A stretch of 64,000 nucleotides of DNA from Nemertoderma westbladi (Eukaryota > Xenacoelomorpha > Nemertodermatida > Nemertodermatidae), in assembly GCA_032718475.1 (NCBI GenBank), contig JAUCBJ010006741.1:1-64000 (forward strand). Reading direction: 5' to 3'. Below, one piece after another: positions 1 through 11,600 of the stretch (its first letter is position 1; each line of letters opens with the position of its first letter). The notes beneath the pieces are model-generated. The model was given only the letters and a program-made list of their open reading frames with translations. It did no database searches and was not told the origin of the DNA. The translations under genes and the position numbers were made by a program.

Positions 1-782
1 AGCAATGCTCTTCTAGCATAAATATAGTAACTATGGGAGAGCTGAAGTTGTCAACCATACAAATTTGGAAATTCAAGTTCCGTTCAAATATTAGATGCTG
101 AATATTTGAAAAAATATTAAATGCTATGAAATTTAGAATAGTTTGAATTATGTGCATATCACAGTAACACTTTGCCGAAATTTACTATTGTGCAGTGCAG
201 GCACCTTTCCAATGTTACCTTTTTGTGTTGTTTGATGAGTGTTTTTTTTTAGTTATTTCAACCTTTAGTCAATGGAGATTTAATATTATAAATAGACTCA
301 AATATTATGACTATGAGAATTCGACTCATTTGATTCGTTATTTTGATAGTTTAGAGATGGTGTACTACAATAGCGTGCTTTGTTTTACAGTAATTAATAC
401 CAAAGTTAGAATTTTGGACAACTAATAATTAATTTCTAAATAATTTATAAAACATTCATGTCACACCACCACAAATTTATATGTTAATCAATAATATTTC
501 TTAAAACTTCTACCCTTTTCCGCAATTTTTGCAGAAATTTTCCCTACAAATTTTTCTTCACGTGCTCACTATAACATGCAATTATTTCTGAATAGAGAAT
601 AACTGTTGAACTTTTAAAACTAAATAAAACAGTTTAATAAAACTAAATTAAAATAGTTGATGAAATTCCAATAATACTGTAGTACTCCTAAAAATTAGCA
701 GTAATTTCTGTTGGACATTTGTGGCGGGTACAAACTTAATACAAACTTAAACTCGCACTCAGACTTCGTACTGAAGCCCTCC
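1..782. other. AT-rich non-coding flank
   Basis: AT-rich sequence with homopolymer runs and no convincing gene, splice structure or repeat. The 76-codon open frame at 195-425 has no recognisable domain and is probably chance. Confidence 0.5.
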
Positions 783-1475
783 CCTACACACGTTATACTA
801 TGTAGGCCTACATCGTACATCAGGCCTACACACATTACATTATGTAGGCCTATATTATACATCAGGCCTACACACGTTACACTATGTAGGCCTATATTAT
901 AAATCAGGCCTACACACATTACACTATGTAGGACTACATCGTACATCAGACCTACACACGTTACACTATGTAGGCCTACACACGCTACACTATGTAGGGA
1001 TACATTGTACATCAGGCCTACACACGTTACACTATGTAGGCCTACATCGTACATCAGGCCTACACACGTTACACTAAGTAGGCCTATATTATACATCAGG
1101 CCTACACACGTAACACTATGTAGGCCTACATCGTACATCAGGCCTAGACACGTTACATTATGTAGGCCTATATTATACATCAGGCCTACACACGTTACAC
1201 TATGTAGGCCTATATTATAAATCAGGCCTACACACATTACACTATGTAGGACTACATCGAACATCAGAACTACACACGTTACACTATGTAGGCCTACACA
1301 CGCTACACTATGTAGGGATACATCGTACATCAGGCCTACACACGTTACACTATGTAGGCCTACATCGTACATTAGGGCTACACACGTTACACTAAGTAGG
1401 CCTAAATTATAAATCAGGCCTACACACATTACACTATGTAGGCCTACATCGTACATCAGGCCTACACAGGTCTTG
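783..1475. repeat. 42-bp satellite array, left block (about 16 units)
   Basis: Head-to-tail 42-bp units, each with two AGGCCT palindromes and the string ACACGTTACACTATG. The units alternate between TACATCGTACATC and TATATTATACATC versions, so there is variant substructure. Because 42 is a multiple of three, frames on both strands stay open (14-residue peptide repeats), which makes false ORFs. The array resumes at 5160 and 6166 after insertions. Confidence 0.95.
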
Positions 1476-1961
1476 GACAGGTCTGTATTCTAGGTCATTG
1501 ATCAAGAAAACTTGCCACCTCCATGCAGCATAAAGGAGGTGCCACCTGTAGCTGCATAGACCCTCTTACTAGGGCAAATCTGGTCCTGTAACTAGGACCC
1601 CCTTCGTTCTGGGATAAGGACGCCCTTGGTCCTGGATTAAGGACCCATATACTTGGCTGCAGGGGTATATGGCCTGGCCAGGCAGATGGTGATCTACAAA
1701 TGGCTGGTCAGGAGTAAAGTGTTCTCATGTCCACTCTGAGTGCACTTCAGTGCGACCTGCACCTGGCAGCAGGGGTACAGGGCATGACCTAGCAGATGAG
1801 CTGCACAGCCAATGGTGGGTCATGTGCGCCAGAGTAGATATGGGTGATGGGCCTCATATCTGACTCCACTGCGACACCCACCCTGTGGAATGGCAAACCA
1901 GGGTGTGGTATTTGCCCCAAGAGCTGACTCGGCAAAAAAAAAGCACCCCCCAACCCCCACT

Positions 1962-3285
1962 ATGGATTACATTAGTAATGAGGAGGTCCAGCCACTATAG
2001 GCCAGTGGAATGACTGGACACAATCGGCCTCACAGGCGTCAGGTATCTCCTGACCGGCTGCCTGTCTCACCCCCTACTGGAGAGAGAGCGGCAAACAATT
2101 CTTTGAGTCCCTTTCCTGATGACCTTTCTGGCCCAAACCCTGGGTAACCAGGGAGGCCAGATTGTGAGGGGGAGAGGGATTCTGGAGTCGATTCTGGAGG
2201 GCTACTCTCATGTTCCACCCCGACCAACAAAGCCATTGGTGAATCTGAGGCAAGTCACTAGACTAGCCTCAGTAAACACCCTAACACTCGGGTCCCCAAT
2301 GCGACAAGGAGAGCTGACTGCCTTGGCAGATAAGCTTTCTCTTAGTGCAGTGGGTGTTCAAGAGCACCGAATGCAGACTGGACAGACTGATGAGGTTCTG
2401 ATTAAGGACATGGGGGCGGTTGGCGACTCGCCCTCGCTTCAGCAGATGATAGTGGCAATGGTGGAATTGGTCTATTGATGAATCCAACTGCACATGCAGC
2501 ATTGGACAAAATGGACCAAATCTCTAACCGCATCATCCGTTGCCACTTCTCATGTTCTGGAAGACTGGCTAAGAAGTTTCCTAAGGTGGTTCTGATTGTG
2601 TGCTACTCTCCAACTAGTGTTGCCCCTGTAGAGGAGGTGGAAAATTTCTACCAGAATCTACAAGCAGCTACTGATGGAGTGGATCAGCATGCATTCTTAA
2701 CATTCCTGGGAGACTTTAATGCAAGTCTGCATCAATCACCTACATCGCTCTGGGTTTTCGGCTGGAACCCAGTTCAAGAAGCGAACTGGAAAGCTATGGA
2801 CTCATAGTGGACCCAGATAGTCCCAGATAGACCATATCCTGTTTCGTAGGAAATACAGGAGCTCTATACAAATCTGTAAGGCATTTACACTACGACCCTT
2901 CTCCAGTGATCACCGCCTTATTGTGGCCAAGGTAAGACTTAGTCTGCGTGCTAGCAGAACAACGAAATCTGCCTTGCCGCGGCATGACTGGTCCTCTCTG
3001 TTGCAACAGCCAAGTGTGAAATCCAGCTTCTCACTACAGCTGAGCAACAGGTATGAGGTTCTTGCCTCTGAGGCGGCAGATCACTGTGAGGGCTATACTG
3101 CCTTCACAGAGGCAGCTAAGTTAGCAGCTGTAGAAACAGTTCCTGTATACCCTCGAAACAGGAAACGGGCCCCCTGGACTGACAACAAAATTCAGAAGTG
3201 CCGAAATGACCACTACAAGGCGCAGAAAGAGTCCCGACTCAAACAGACTACAGGAATGCAGTTAAGGCTGCATCTAGGTCCCTGA
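1962..3285 (+). pseudogene. LINE A endonuclease region, disrupted
   Basis: Aligns by eye with the intact endonuclease of LINE C. The first ATG (1962) meets an early TAG where C reads CTA-GAG-GCC (near 1997). Pieces then continue in different frames: 2119-2478 (VQEHRMQTGQTDEVL), 2475-2807 (VLIVCYSPTSVAP, GDFNASL) and 2923-3285. An internal deletion removes the stretch seen in C between SPTSPWVYSN and FSAGTQFKKR. QEHR, GDFN and SDHR are landmarks of the AP-endonuclease-like fold that nicks target DNA. It cannot encode a working product. Confidence 0.85.
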
Positions 3286-3392
3286 ACAGGCAGTACTCTG
3301 TTAATTTACAGGAGCTAATAAACCAACAGGTTGATGCCATCAATGATGCTGACGACAGCAGGCAATCATCGCAGGCATGGAGATCGATCAAC

Positions 3393-5100
3393 TTGCTTGC
3401 TGGTCGAAAAAGCCAACCAACCACCAAGGATAAGGCTGAATCACCAGTCGATCGCCTCAATGGTTGGAAGGCCCACTTTGAAAAGCTCCTCAATAATGAC
3501 AGGGTATTGCCCGATAACTTTATAGAAGTAAAAGTGTTTGAGTCTGTACTCCAGATATTCCCATTGGTGATATCTCCTTTGCAGAAGTGAAGGCTGCTGC
3601 ATAGAGCATTAAGATCAATCGTGCCAGTGGAGTAGATGGTGTTCCCCCTGGGGTCTTTAAAAAACCTGAGTGTTTAAAGCTCATCTATCCCCATCATAGT
3701 AGACATGTACCGAACAATAAGAGTCCCACAAGAAATGAAAACAAATAAGTTTGTGCCAGTTCCCAAGAAGGGCAACCTAACACTCTATGGTTCTTTTCGG
3801 GGAATCTCATTGATCTCGATTGCTGCAAAGCTATACAATAGAATTCTATTAAATCGCATCAGGGATCCTATTGAGAGACTGTTCCGCGGAAATCAGAATG
3901 GGTTCCGTAAAGGTCGTGGGACCATGGAGCCCATTTTGGCATTTATAAGGATAATTGAAGAGTTATCAAATAAGAAAGACAGGCATCTATCTGGCTGTTA
4001 TCTCTGTTGACTTCTTCAAGGCCTTTGATTCAGTCTCTCGCACACGTATGTTCAGCATACTTTCATTATATGGGATTCCTGATGAAATTATTGCAGCAAT
4101 CAGATCAGTACACGATGGTTCGACAACATCTGTGTCTACTGTTGACGGTGACACAGAACCATTTGAAGTGTTATGGGGCGTCCTCCAGGGAGACACACTC
4201 GCACCATTCTTGTTCATAATTGTTGTTGACTATGTTCTACGCATGTCCTTAGATCATCATAATGATGATGGGGTGATGATAACTCCACCTACTGGCTCCA
4301 GAAGTCGAGGAAATCCTGCCAAGTACCTAACTGATCTAGACTTTACTGATGACTTAGGAGTACTCTCAGAATCATTAGAGGGAGCCCAACGGCTCCTCAG
4401 CTCATTAGAACATGCTGCTTCTAGTGTTGGTCTTTTTATTAACTCCAGAAATACCAAAATTTTGACAGTTAACTTTGAAAGTCCTCAGCAAGTCTCTGAT
4501 CGGATGAGCATAAGCTCAAAGGATGGTATGCTTGTTACCTGTTACCTGGGATCATGGATCCGGAAGTCAGGTGAGGACCTTCGAATATGTAAGGGAAAGG
4601 CATGGGCAGCCTTGAATAGGCTTTCCAGGATTTGGAAGTCACCGAGAATTAATCGGAAACTTAAGGTCCGATTATTTAGAGCAGCAGTAGTTCCAGAACT
4701 CCTCTATGGGAGTCCATGCTGGGCTCTAACTGCTGAGGACACCAAATCTCTGGATGGCACTTTCTCAAGAATGCTACGCCGGGTTCATTGTGTCAAGTAC
4801 AATGCACACATCTCCAACCAGACACTATATAACATTGGAGGTGTCTCATTGGTTCCCCCAAGCTTGACACTAGAACAAAATGGCCTCCGCTTTGCCGGAC
4901 ATTGCTTTCGCTGTCAGGACCAGCCAGTGCATAATCGTGTACTTTGGCAGCCTCATGGAGTGAATAAGCATGGTGGACAGCCCATGACTTTCTTGAGACG
5001 CATCTTAAAGGACACTGGACTTGAAGATGCGGATGATCTAGCAAATGTCATGGGTGATAGGGAGTTGTGGCGGTGCAATTTTGTCGATAAGCCGGCATAG
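3393..5100 (+). pseudogene. LINE A reverse transcriptase and C-terminal region, disrupted
   Basis: The longest open piece is 3955-5100 (381 codons). It starts inside the RT palm: VDFFKAFDSVSR (motif A), GVLQGDTLAPFLF (motif B) and FTDDLGV (motif C, where copies C and E have FADD or FDDD). It then runs through the conserved C-terminal block LLYGSPCWALTAEDTKSLDG to the end. The upstream piece 3705-4010 carries FRGISLISIAAKLYNRILLNRI and NQNGFRKGRG in another frame, so a frameshift lies near 3985. A stop-containing stretch covers 3591-3704. An Ala-to-Thr change next to the catalytic Asp pair is a further sign of decay. Confidence 0.85.
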
Positions 5101-5159
5101 CATTCTTAAAAATGCAGCTGCAATGCAGCATGCCGATCATAGTAATAATAGTAGTAGTA

Positions 5160-5737
5160 GGCCTACTCACGTTACACTATGTAGGCCTACATCGTACATC
5201 AGGCCTACACACGCTACACTATGTAGGGATACATCGTACATCAGGCCTACATAAGTTACACTATGTAGGCCTACATCGTACATCAGGCCTACACACGTTA
5301 CACTATGTAGGCCTACATCGTACATCAGGCCTACACACGTTACACTATGTAGGCCTATATTATACATCAGGCCTACACACGTTTCACTATGTAGGCCTAT
5401 ATTATAAATCAGTCCTACACACGTTACACTATGTAGGCCTACATCGTACATCAGGCCTACACACGTTACACTATGTAGGCCTAGATCGTACATCAGGCCT
5501 ACACACGTTACACTATGTAGGCCTACATCGTACATCAGGCCTACACACGTTTCACTATGTAGGTCTATATTATACATCAGTCCTACACACGTTACACTAT
5601 GTAGGCCTATATTATACATCAGGCCTACACACGTTACACTTGTAGGCCTATATTATATATCCTGCCTACACACGTTACACTATGTAGGCCTAAATCGTAC
5701 ATCAGGCCTAGACACGTTACACTATGTAGGCCTACAT
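5160..5737. repeat. 42-bp satellite array, middle block (about 14 units)
   Basis: Same 42-bp unit as at 783-1475. It begins directly at the TAG tail of LINE A and ends at the 5-bp duplication TACAT before the solo LTR. Both strands are open over long spans only because of the 42-bp period. Confidence 0.95.
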
Positions 5738-6165
5738 TGTAAGCGGATTCAATTCCGCTTCATTACCCACCAGAAAATGGGACCAGTGGCATTTTACTAA
5801 TATAGTTGGGGATACAAGATTACCAATATTAATCCCGCCTCATAACCAACTTTGCTTTGGGGGGGGGGGGACGCAAGCCCTAAAGCCACAGAGAGAGGTG
5901 AGAGGTCAAACCACCTCGGAGGGAATATAGCTAGTAGAGGCTAGCAGCGGGGGGAAATTCTCACAGAGAGTGCCAAAGAGACAATTAGTATATTAGCCAA
6001 TAGCGGGGAGGGAAGCACGTAATTAGAGATAGGAAAGCATCCACTGGGTACAGAGGGCCAAGTACAGTAAGAGGTGAAACCAATATCTGTGTATATCAAT
6101 CATATATTATTCTGCATTATTGATTTACCGGTCAGTTCATTAGTTACACAGTTGCAGACCGGTCA
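5738..6165. mobile_element. Solo LTR (428 bp) in the 42-bp satellite
   Basis: A single non-satellite block interrupts the array. It begins TGTAAGCGGATTC and ends GACCGGTCA, so it has TG...CA ends. It is flanked by TACAT (5733-5737) and TACAC (6166-6170); the uninterrupted array reads TACAC here, so this is a 5-bp target duplication with one change. The first 20 or so bases resemble the end of the LTR at 31421, suggesting related families. It contains a G-run near 5858 and no ORF. A solo LTR forms by recombination between the two LTRs of one element. Confidence 0.75.
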
Positions 6166-6335
6166 TACACACGTTACACTATGTAGTCCTATATTAAACA
6201 TCAGGCCTACACACGTTACACAATGTAGGCCTACATCGTATATCAGTCCTACGCACGTTACACTATGTAGGCCTATATTATACATCGGGCCTAGACAGGT
6301 TACGCTATGTAGGCCTAGATCGTACATCAGTCCTA
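6166..6335. repeat. 42-bp satellite array, right block (about 4 units)
   Basis: More diverged 42-bp units between the solo LTR and the 3' end of LINE B. With the two blocks to the left it once formed a single array of about 34 units. Confidence 0.9.
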
Positions 6336-7505
6336 CTACTAGAATCGGCATGTTGCATTGCAGCTGCATTTTTATGAATGCTGTGCCGGCTTGTCAACAA
6401 AATTGCACCGCCACAACTCCCTATCACCCATGACATTTGCTAGATCATCCGCATCTTCAAGGCCAGTGTCCTTTAAGATGCGTCTCAAGAAAGTCATGGG
6501 CTGTCCACCATGCTTATTCACTCCATGAGGCTGCCAAAGTACAAGATTATGCACTGGTTGGTCCTCACGGCAAAAGCAATGTCCTACAAAGCGGAGGCAA
6601 TTTTGTTCTAGTGTCAAGCTTGGGGGAACCAATGAGACACCTCCAATGTTATATAGTGTCTGGTTGGAGATGTGTGCATTGTACTTGACACAATGAACCC
6701 GGCGTAGCATTCTTGTGAATGTGCCATCCAGAGATTTGGTGTCCTCAGCAGTTAGAGAACCCAGCATGACCTCCCATAGTACTGGTACTACTGCCATAAA
6801 TAATCAAACCTTGAGGTTCCTTATAATTATGGGTCTTCCAAATCCTCTAGTTCTTGTGCCAGTAGGGGGGGTTACCATCACCCTATCTTTATTAAGATGA
6901 TCTAAGGACATGCGTAGAACATAATCAACCACAATTACGAATAAGAATGGTGCAAGTGTGTCACCCTAAAGGACTCTCCATAAGACTTCCAATGGATCTG
7001 TGTCACCATCAGCAGTAGACACAAATGTGGTGGAACCATCGTACAGTGATCTGATAGCTGCAGTAATTTCCCCAGGAATCCCACATGCTGCCAGTATGCT
7101 GAACATACTTGGTCGGGAGACTGAGTCGAAGGCTTTAAAGAAGTCAACAAAGACAATAGCCAGTTGTCTGTCTTTTTTTATTGATAACTCTTCGATTATC
7201 CTTCTAAGTGCCAAAAATGGGCTCCATGGTCTCTCGACCTTTACGGAATCCATTTTGGTTCCTACGTAACAATCTCTCAACAGAAATTCGTTAATCGTTA
7301 ATCTCGATTACTACAAAGCTATACAACAATATTGTATTAAATCGCACATTTAATACAATATTGTTGTATAGCTTTGTAGTAATCGAGATTAACGAGATTC
7401 CACGAAAAGATCCATAGGTTGTTAGGTTGCCCTTCTTTAGGACTGGGACCAACATATTGTTTGTTTTCAGTTCTATACTTTGTCTTATATATGTCCACAA
7501 TAATT
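6336..7505 (-). mobile_element. LINE copy B, 5'-truncated, antisense
   Basis: Same family as LINE A on the opposite strand. The TAG-type tail and 3' UTR lie at 6336-6371, next to satellite. The C-terminal block (LTAEDTKSLDGTFTRML) spans 6372-6797. RT motif A (FVDFFKAFDSVS) is in the open piece 6966-7280, and the upstream block (KKGNLTTYGSFRGISLIS) at 7400-7500. The sequence stops matching near 7505, so the endonuclease is missing. Frames are broken and a 47-bp inverted duplication sits at 7296-7394. More diverged from C and E than A is. Confidence 0.85.
7296..7394. repeat. Perfect 47-bp inverted repeat with 5-bp loop inside LINE B
   Basis: The arms 7296-7342 and 7348-7394 are exact reverse complements, separated by CGCAC. 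Both arms correspond to the same piece of the LINE RT gene (…ISLISITTKLYNNIVLN). A short part of the element was therefore copied in inverted orientation next to itself, and it replaces a few bases before the block matching NQNGFRKGRG. Confidence 0.95.
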
Positions 7506-7546
7506 ATGGTTTTTGTTTGGCCTGATACTGCATTAATTGCCGGATT

Positions 7547-7835
7547 TGGTTGTACATACTATCTCGCATCCGTTTTCCAACCTCTTCCCTTTACCCTTCT
7601 CTCTCCATACTATCTCGCATCCGTTTTCCAACCTCTTCCCTTTCCCTTTCTCTCTCCACACTCTGGTGCCGGAGTTGGTTGTACATACTATCTCGCATCC
7701 GTTTTCCAACCTCTTCCCTTTCCCTTTCTCTCTCCACACTCTGGTGCCGGAGTTGGTTGTACATACTATCTCGCATCCGTTTTCCAACCTCTTCCCTTTC
7801 CCTTTCTCTCTCCACACTCTGGTTCGCTAACATCC
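7547..7835. repeat. 78-bp minisatellite (26-codon period)
   Basis: The string ACTATCTCGCATCCG recurs at 7558, 7609, 7687 and 7765, spacings of 51, 78 and 78 bp; the first interval is a shortened unit. Units are pyrimidine-rich on the plus strand. The minus strand reads an uninterrupted Glu/Arg-rich 26-residue repeat from 7947 down to 7591. Confidence 0.9.
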
Positions 7836-7947
7836 TTTCCCTCTCAACCCTTTCTGCTTCCGTTGCGTCTCGCTCTCTACGCTCGTTCGCCTTTCTCTCG
7901 GCCCGAAGAAACCGAGACGACTTTGACCCCATCCAACATAAATACAT
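7591..7947 (-). CDS. Charged repeat ORF over the 78-bp minisatellite (doubtful)
   Basis: A 118-codon minus-strand frame begins MYLCWMGSKSS, passes through a non-repeated Arg/Glu/Ala-rich stretch (RAERKANERRERDATEAERV), and then runs through four copies of a block containing EREREREEVGKRMRDSM. It has the character of a coiled-coil segment and recalls the charged N-terminal region of the BEL/Pao Gag at 21 kb. No family is recognised. It could be a fragment of a retroelement gag or only an open frame in a repeat; no start context or neighbouring exon supports it. Confidence 0.2.
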   Translation of the reverse strand: MYLCWMGSKSSRFLRAERKANERRERDATEAERVERERMLANQSVEREREREEVGKRMRDSMYNQLRHQSVEREREREEVGKRMRDSMYNQLRHQSVEREREREEVGKRMRDSMEREG

Positions 7948-8069
7948 ACTCTGAATTATTTTCGGTAACCATAATATTGTGCTTTATTTTTTAATTATTT
8001 CCACATATGTCACTATATAATTATGTAACAATTATCGTAGTGTTATATTTGTTGTGATTCTAATCGCCC

Positions 8070-8612
8070 GGGGTATATAGTAAACGGTATATAGTAAACG
8101 GTATATAGTAAACGGTATATAGTAAACGGTATAAAGTAAACGGTATAAAGTAAACGGTATATCGTAAACGGTATAAAGTAAACGGTATAAAGTAAACGGT
8201 ATATAGTAAACGGTATATAGTAAACGGTATATAGTAAACGGTATATAGTAAACGGTATATAGTAAACGGTATATAGTAAACGGTATATAGTAAACGGTAT
8301 ATAGTAAACGGTATATAGTAAACGGTATATAGTAAACGGTATATAGTAAACGGTATATAGTAAACGGTATATAGTAAACGGTATATAGTAAACGGTATAT
8401 AGTAAACGGTATATAGTAAACGGTATATAGTAAACGGTATATAGTAAACGGTATATAGTAAACGGTATATAGTAAACGGTATATAGTAAACGGTATATAG
8501 TAAACGGTATAAAGTAAACGGTATATAGTAAACGGTATATAGTAAACGGTATATAGTAAACGGTATATAGTAAATGGTATATAGTAAACGGTATATAGTA
8601 AACGGAATATAG
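8070..8612. repeat. 14-bp tandem array (about 38 units)
   Basis: Near-perfect head-to-tail copies of GTATATAGTAAACG, with a few GTATAAAG variants clustered at the left end and one near 8510. It is AT-rich. The 202-codon minus-strand frame across it (period 14 residues) is an artefact of the repeat. Confidence 0.97.
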
Positions 8613-8676
8613 TAATGTTCTACTTTGTAAATAAGTTCGGGTCCACGACATTAATAGGGATATAAAACAAATATCT

Positions 8677-11600
8677 GGATGGACCTATCTAGTGGGGTTG
8701 GATGGACCTATCTAGTGGGGTTGGATGGACCTATCTAGTGGGGTTGGCTGAACCTATCTAGTGGGGTTGGATGGACCTATCTAGTGGGGTTGGCTGAACC
8801 TATCTAGTGGGGTTGGCTGAACCTATCTAGTGGGGTTGGCTGAACCTATCTAGTGGGGTTGGCTGGACCTATCTAGTGGGGTTGGCTGGACCTATCTAGT
8901 GGGGTTGGCTGGACCTATCTAGTGGGGTTGGCTGGACCTATCTAGTGGGGTTGGCTGGACCTATCTAGTGGGGTTGGCTGGACCTATCTAGTGGGGTTGG
9001 ATGGACCTATCTAGTGGGGTTGGCTGAACCTATCTAGTGGGGTTGGATGGACCTATCTAGTGGGGTTGGCTGAACCTATCTAGTGGGGTTGGCTGAACCT
9101 ATCTAGTGGGGTTGGCTGAACCTATCTAGTGGGGTTGGCTGGACCTATCTAGTGGGGTTGGATGGACCTATCTAGTGGGGTTGGCTGGACCTATCTAGTG
9201 GGGTTGGCTGGACCTATCTAGTGGGGTTGGATGGACCTATCTAGTGGGGTTGGCTGAACCTATCTAGTGGGGTTGGCTGAACCTATCTAGTGGGGTTGGC
9301 TGGACCTATCTAGTGGGGTTGGCTGAACCTATCTAGTGGGGTTGGCTGAACCTATCTAGTGGGGTTGGCTGGACCTATCTAGTGGGGTTGGCTGGACCTA
9401 TCTAGTGGGGTTGGCTGGACCTATCTAGTGGGGTTGGCTGGACCTATCTAGTGGGGTTGGCTGGACCTATCTAGTGGGGTTGGCTGGACCTATCTAGTGG
9501 GGTTGGCTGAACCTATCTAGTGGGGTTGGCTGAACCTATCTAGTGGGGTTGGCTGAACCTATCTAGTGGGGTTGGCTGGACCTATCTAGTGGGGTTGGCT
9601 GAACCTATCTAGTGGGGTTGGCTGGACCTATCTAGTGGGGTTGGCTGAACCTATCTAGTGGGGTTGGCTGGACCTATCTAGTGGGGTTGGCTGGACCTAT
9701 CTAGTGGGGTTGGCTGGACCTATCTAGTGGGGTTGGCTGAACCTATCTAGTGGGGTTGGCTGGACCTATCTAGTGGGGTTGGCTGAACCTATCTAGTGGG
9801 GTTGGCTGAACCTATCTAGTGGGGTTGGCTGGACCTATCTAGTGGGGTTGGCTGGACCTATCTAGTGGGGTTGGCTGAACCTATCTAGTGGGGTTGGCTG
9901 AACCTATCTAGTGGGGTTGGCTGGACCTATCTAGTGGGGTTGGCTGAACCTATCTAGTGGGGTTGGCTGGACCTATCTAGTGGGGTTGGCTGAACCTATC
10001 TAGTGGGGTTGGCTGAACCTATCTAGTGGGGTTGGCTGGACCTATCTAGTGGGGTTGGCTGGACCTATCTAGTGGGGTTGGCTGGACCTATCTAGTGGGG
10101 TTGGCTGAACCTATCTAGTGGGGTTGGCTGGACCTATCTAGTGGGGTTGGCTGGACCTATCTAGTGGGGTTGGCTGGACCTATCTAGTGGGGTTGGCTGG
10201 ACCTATCTAGTGGGGTTGGCTGAACCTATCTAGTGGGGTTGGCTGGACCTATCTAGTGGGGTTGGCTGAACCTATCTAGTGGGGTTGGCTGAACCTATCT
10301 AGTGGGGTTGGCTGGACCTATCTAGTGGGGTTGGCTGGACCTATCTAGTGGGGTTGGCTGGACCTATCTAGTGGGGTTGGCTGGACCTATCTAGTGGGGT
10401 TGGCTGGACCTATCTAGTGGGGTTGGCTGGACCTATCTAGTGGGGTTGGCTGAACCTATCTAGTGGGGTTGGCTGAACCTATCTAGTGGGGTTGGCTGGA
10501 CCTATCTAGTGGGGTTGGCTGAACCTATCTAGTGGGGTTGGCTGGACCTATCTAGTGGGGTTGGCTGGACCTATCTAGTGGGGTTGGCTGGACCTATCTA
10601 GTGGGGTTGGCTGGACCTATCTAGTGGGGTTGGCTGGACCTATCTAGTGGGGTTGGCTGGACCTATCTAGTGGGGTTGGCTGGACCTATCTAGTGGGGTT
10701 GGCTGAACCTATCTAGTGGGGTTGGCTGAACCTATCTAGTGGGGTTGGCTGAACCTATCTAGTGGGGTTGGCTGGACCTATCTAGTGGGGTTGGCTGAAC
10801 CTATCTAGTGGGGTTGGCTGGACCTATCTAGTGGGGTTGGCTGAACCTATCTAGTGGGGTTGGCTGGACCTATCTAGTGGGGTTGGCTGGACCTATCTAG
10901 TGGGGTTGGCTGGACCTATCTAGTGGGGTTGGCTGGACCTATCTAGTGGGGTTGGCTGGACCTATCTAGTGGGGTTGGCTGGACCTATCTAGTGGGGTTG
11001 GCTGAACCTATCTAGTGGGGTTGGCTGGACCTATCTAGTGGGGTTGGCTGGACCTATCTAGTGGGGTTGGCTGGACCTATCTAGTGGGGTTGGCTGGACC
11101 TATCTAGTGGGGTTGGCTGGACCTATCTAGTGGGGTTGGCTGAACCTATCTAGTGGGGTTGGCTGGACCTATCTAGTGGGGTTGGCTGGACCTATCTAGT
11201 GGGGTTGGCTGGACCTATCTAGTGGGGTTGGCTGGACCTATCTAGTGGGGTTGGCTGGACCTATCTAGTGGGGTTGGCTGAACCTATCTAGTGGGGTTGG
11301 CTGGACCTATCTAGTGGGGTTGGCTGGACCTATCTAGTGGGGTTGGCTGAACCTATCTAGTGGGGTTGGCTGGACCTATCTAGTGGGGTTGGCTGAACCT
11401 ATCTAGTGGGGTTGGCTGGACCTATCTAGTGGGGTTGGCTGGACCTATCTAGTGGGGTTGGCTGAACCTATCTAGTGGGGTTGGCTGGACCTATCTAGTG
11501 GGGTTGGCTGGACCTATCTAGTGGGGTTGGCTGAACCTATCTAGTGGGGTTGGCTGGACCTATCTAGTGGGGTTGGCTGGACCTATCTAGTGGGGTTGGC

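Larger units (their letters stand above)
1468..5163 (+). mobile_element. LINE copy A, near full length but degraded
   Basis: Non-LTR retrotransposon inserted in the 42-bp satellite. The 5' UTR (from about 1486, TATTCTAGGTCATTGATC) matches copies C and E. A start codon at 1962 matches the one used in C (47130) and E (55455). Endonuclease and RT pieces follow in broken frames. The 3' end passes through AATGCAGCTGCAATGCAGC and GCCGAT and finishes in a TAG-type tail (about 5137-5160) that runs straight into satellite. The order of AP-type endonuclease then RT, with no RNase H, is that of an APE-class LINE; the clade is not assigned. Confidence 0.9.

Noticed and set aside
695-1456. 253-aa minus-strand ORF of MYDVGLHSVTCVGL repeats (and plus-strand partners)
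   Set aside because: Pure product of the 42-bp satellite, which is open in several frames on both strands because 42 is divisible by three.
8043-8651. 202-aa minus-strand ORF rich in Tyr, Leu and Ile
   Set aside because: Entirely within the 14-bp array; period of 14 residues equals three repeat units.
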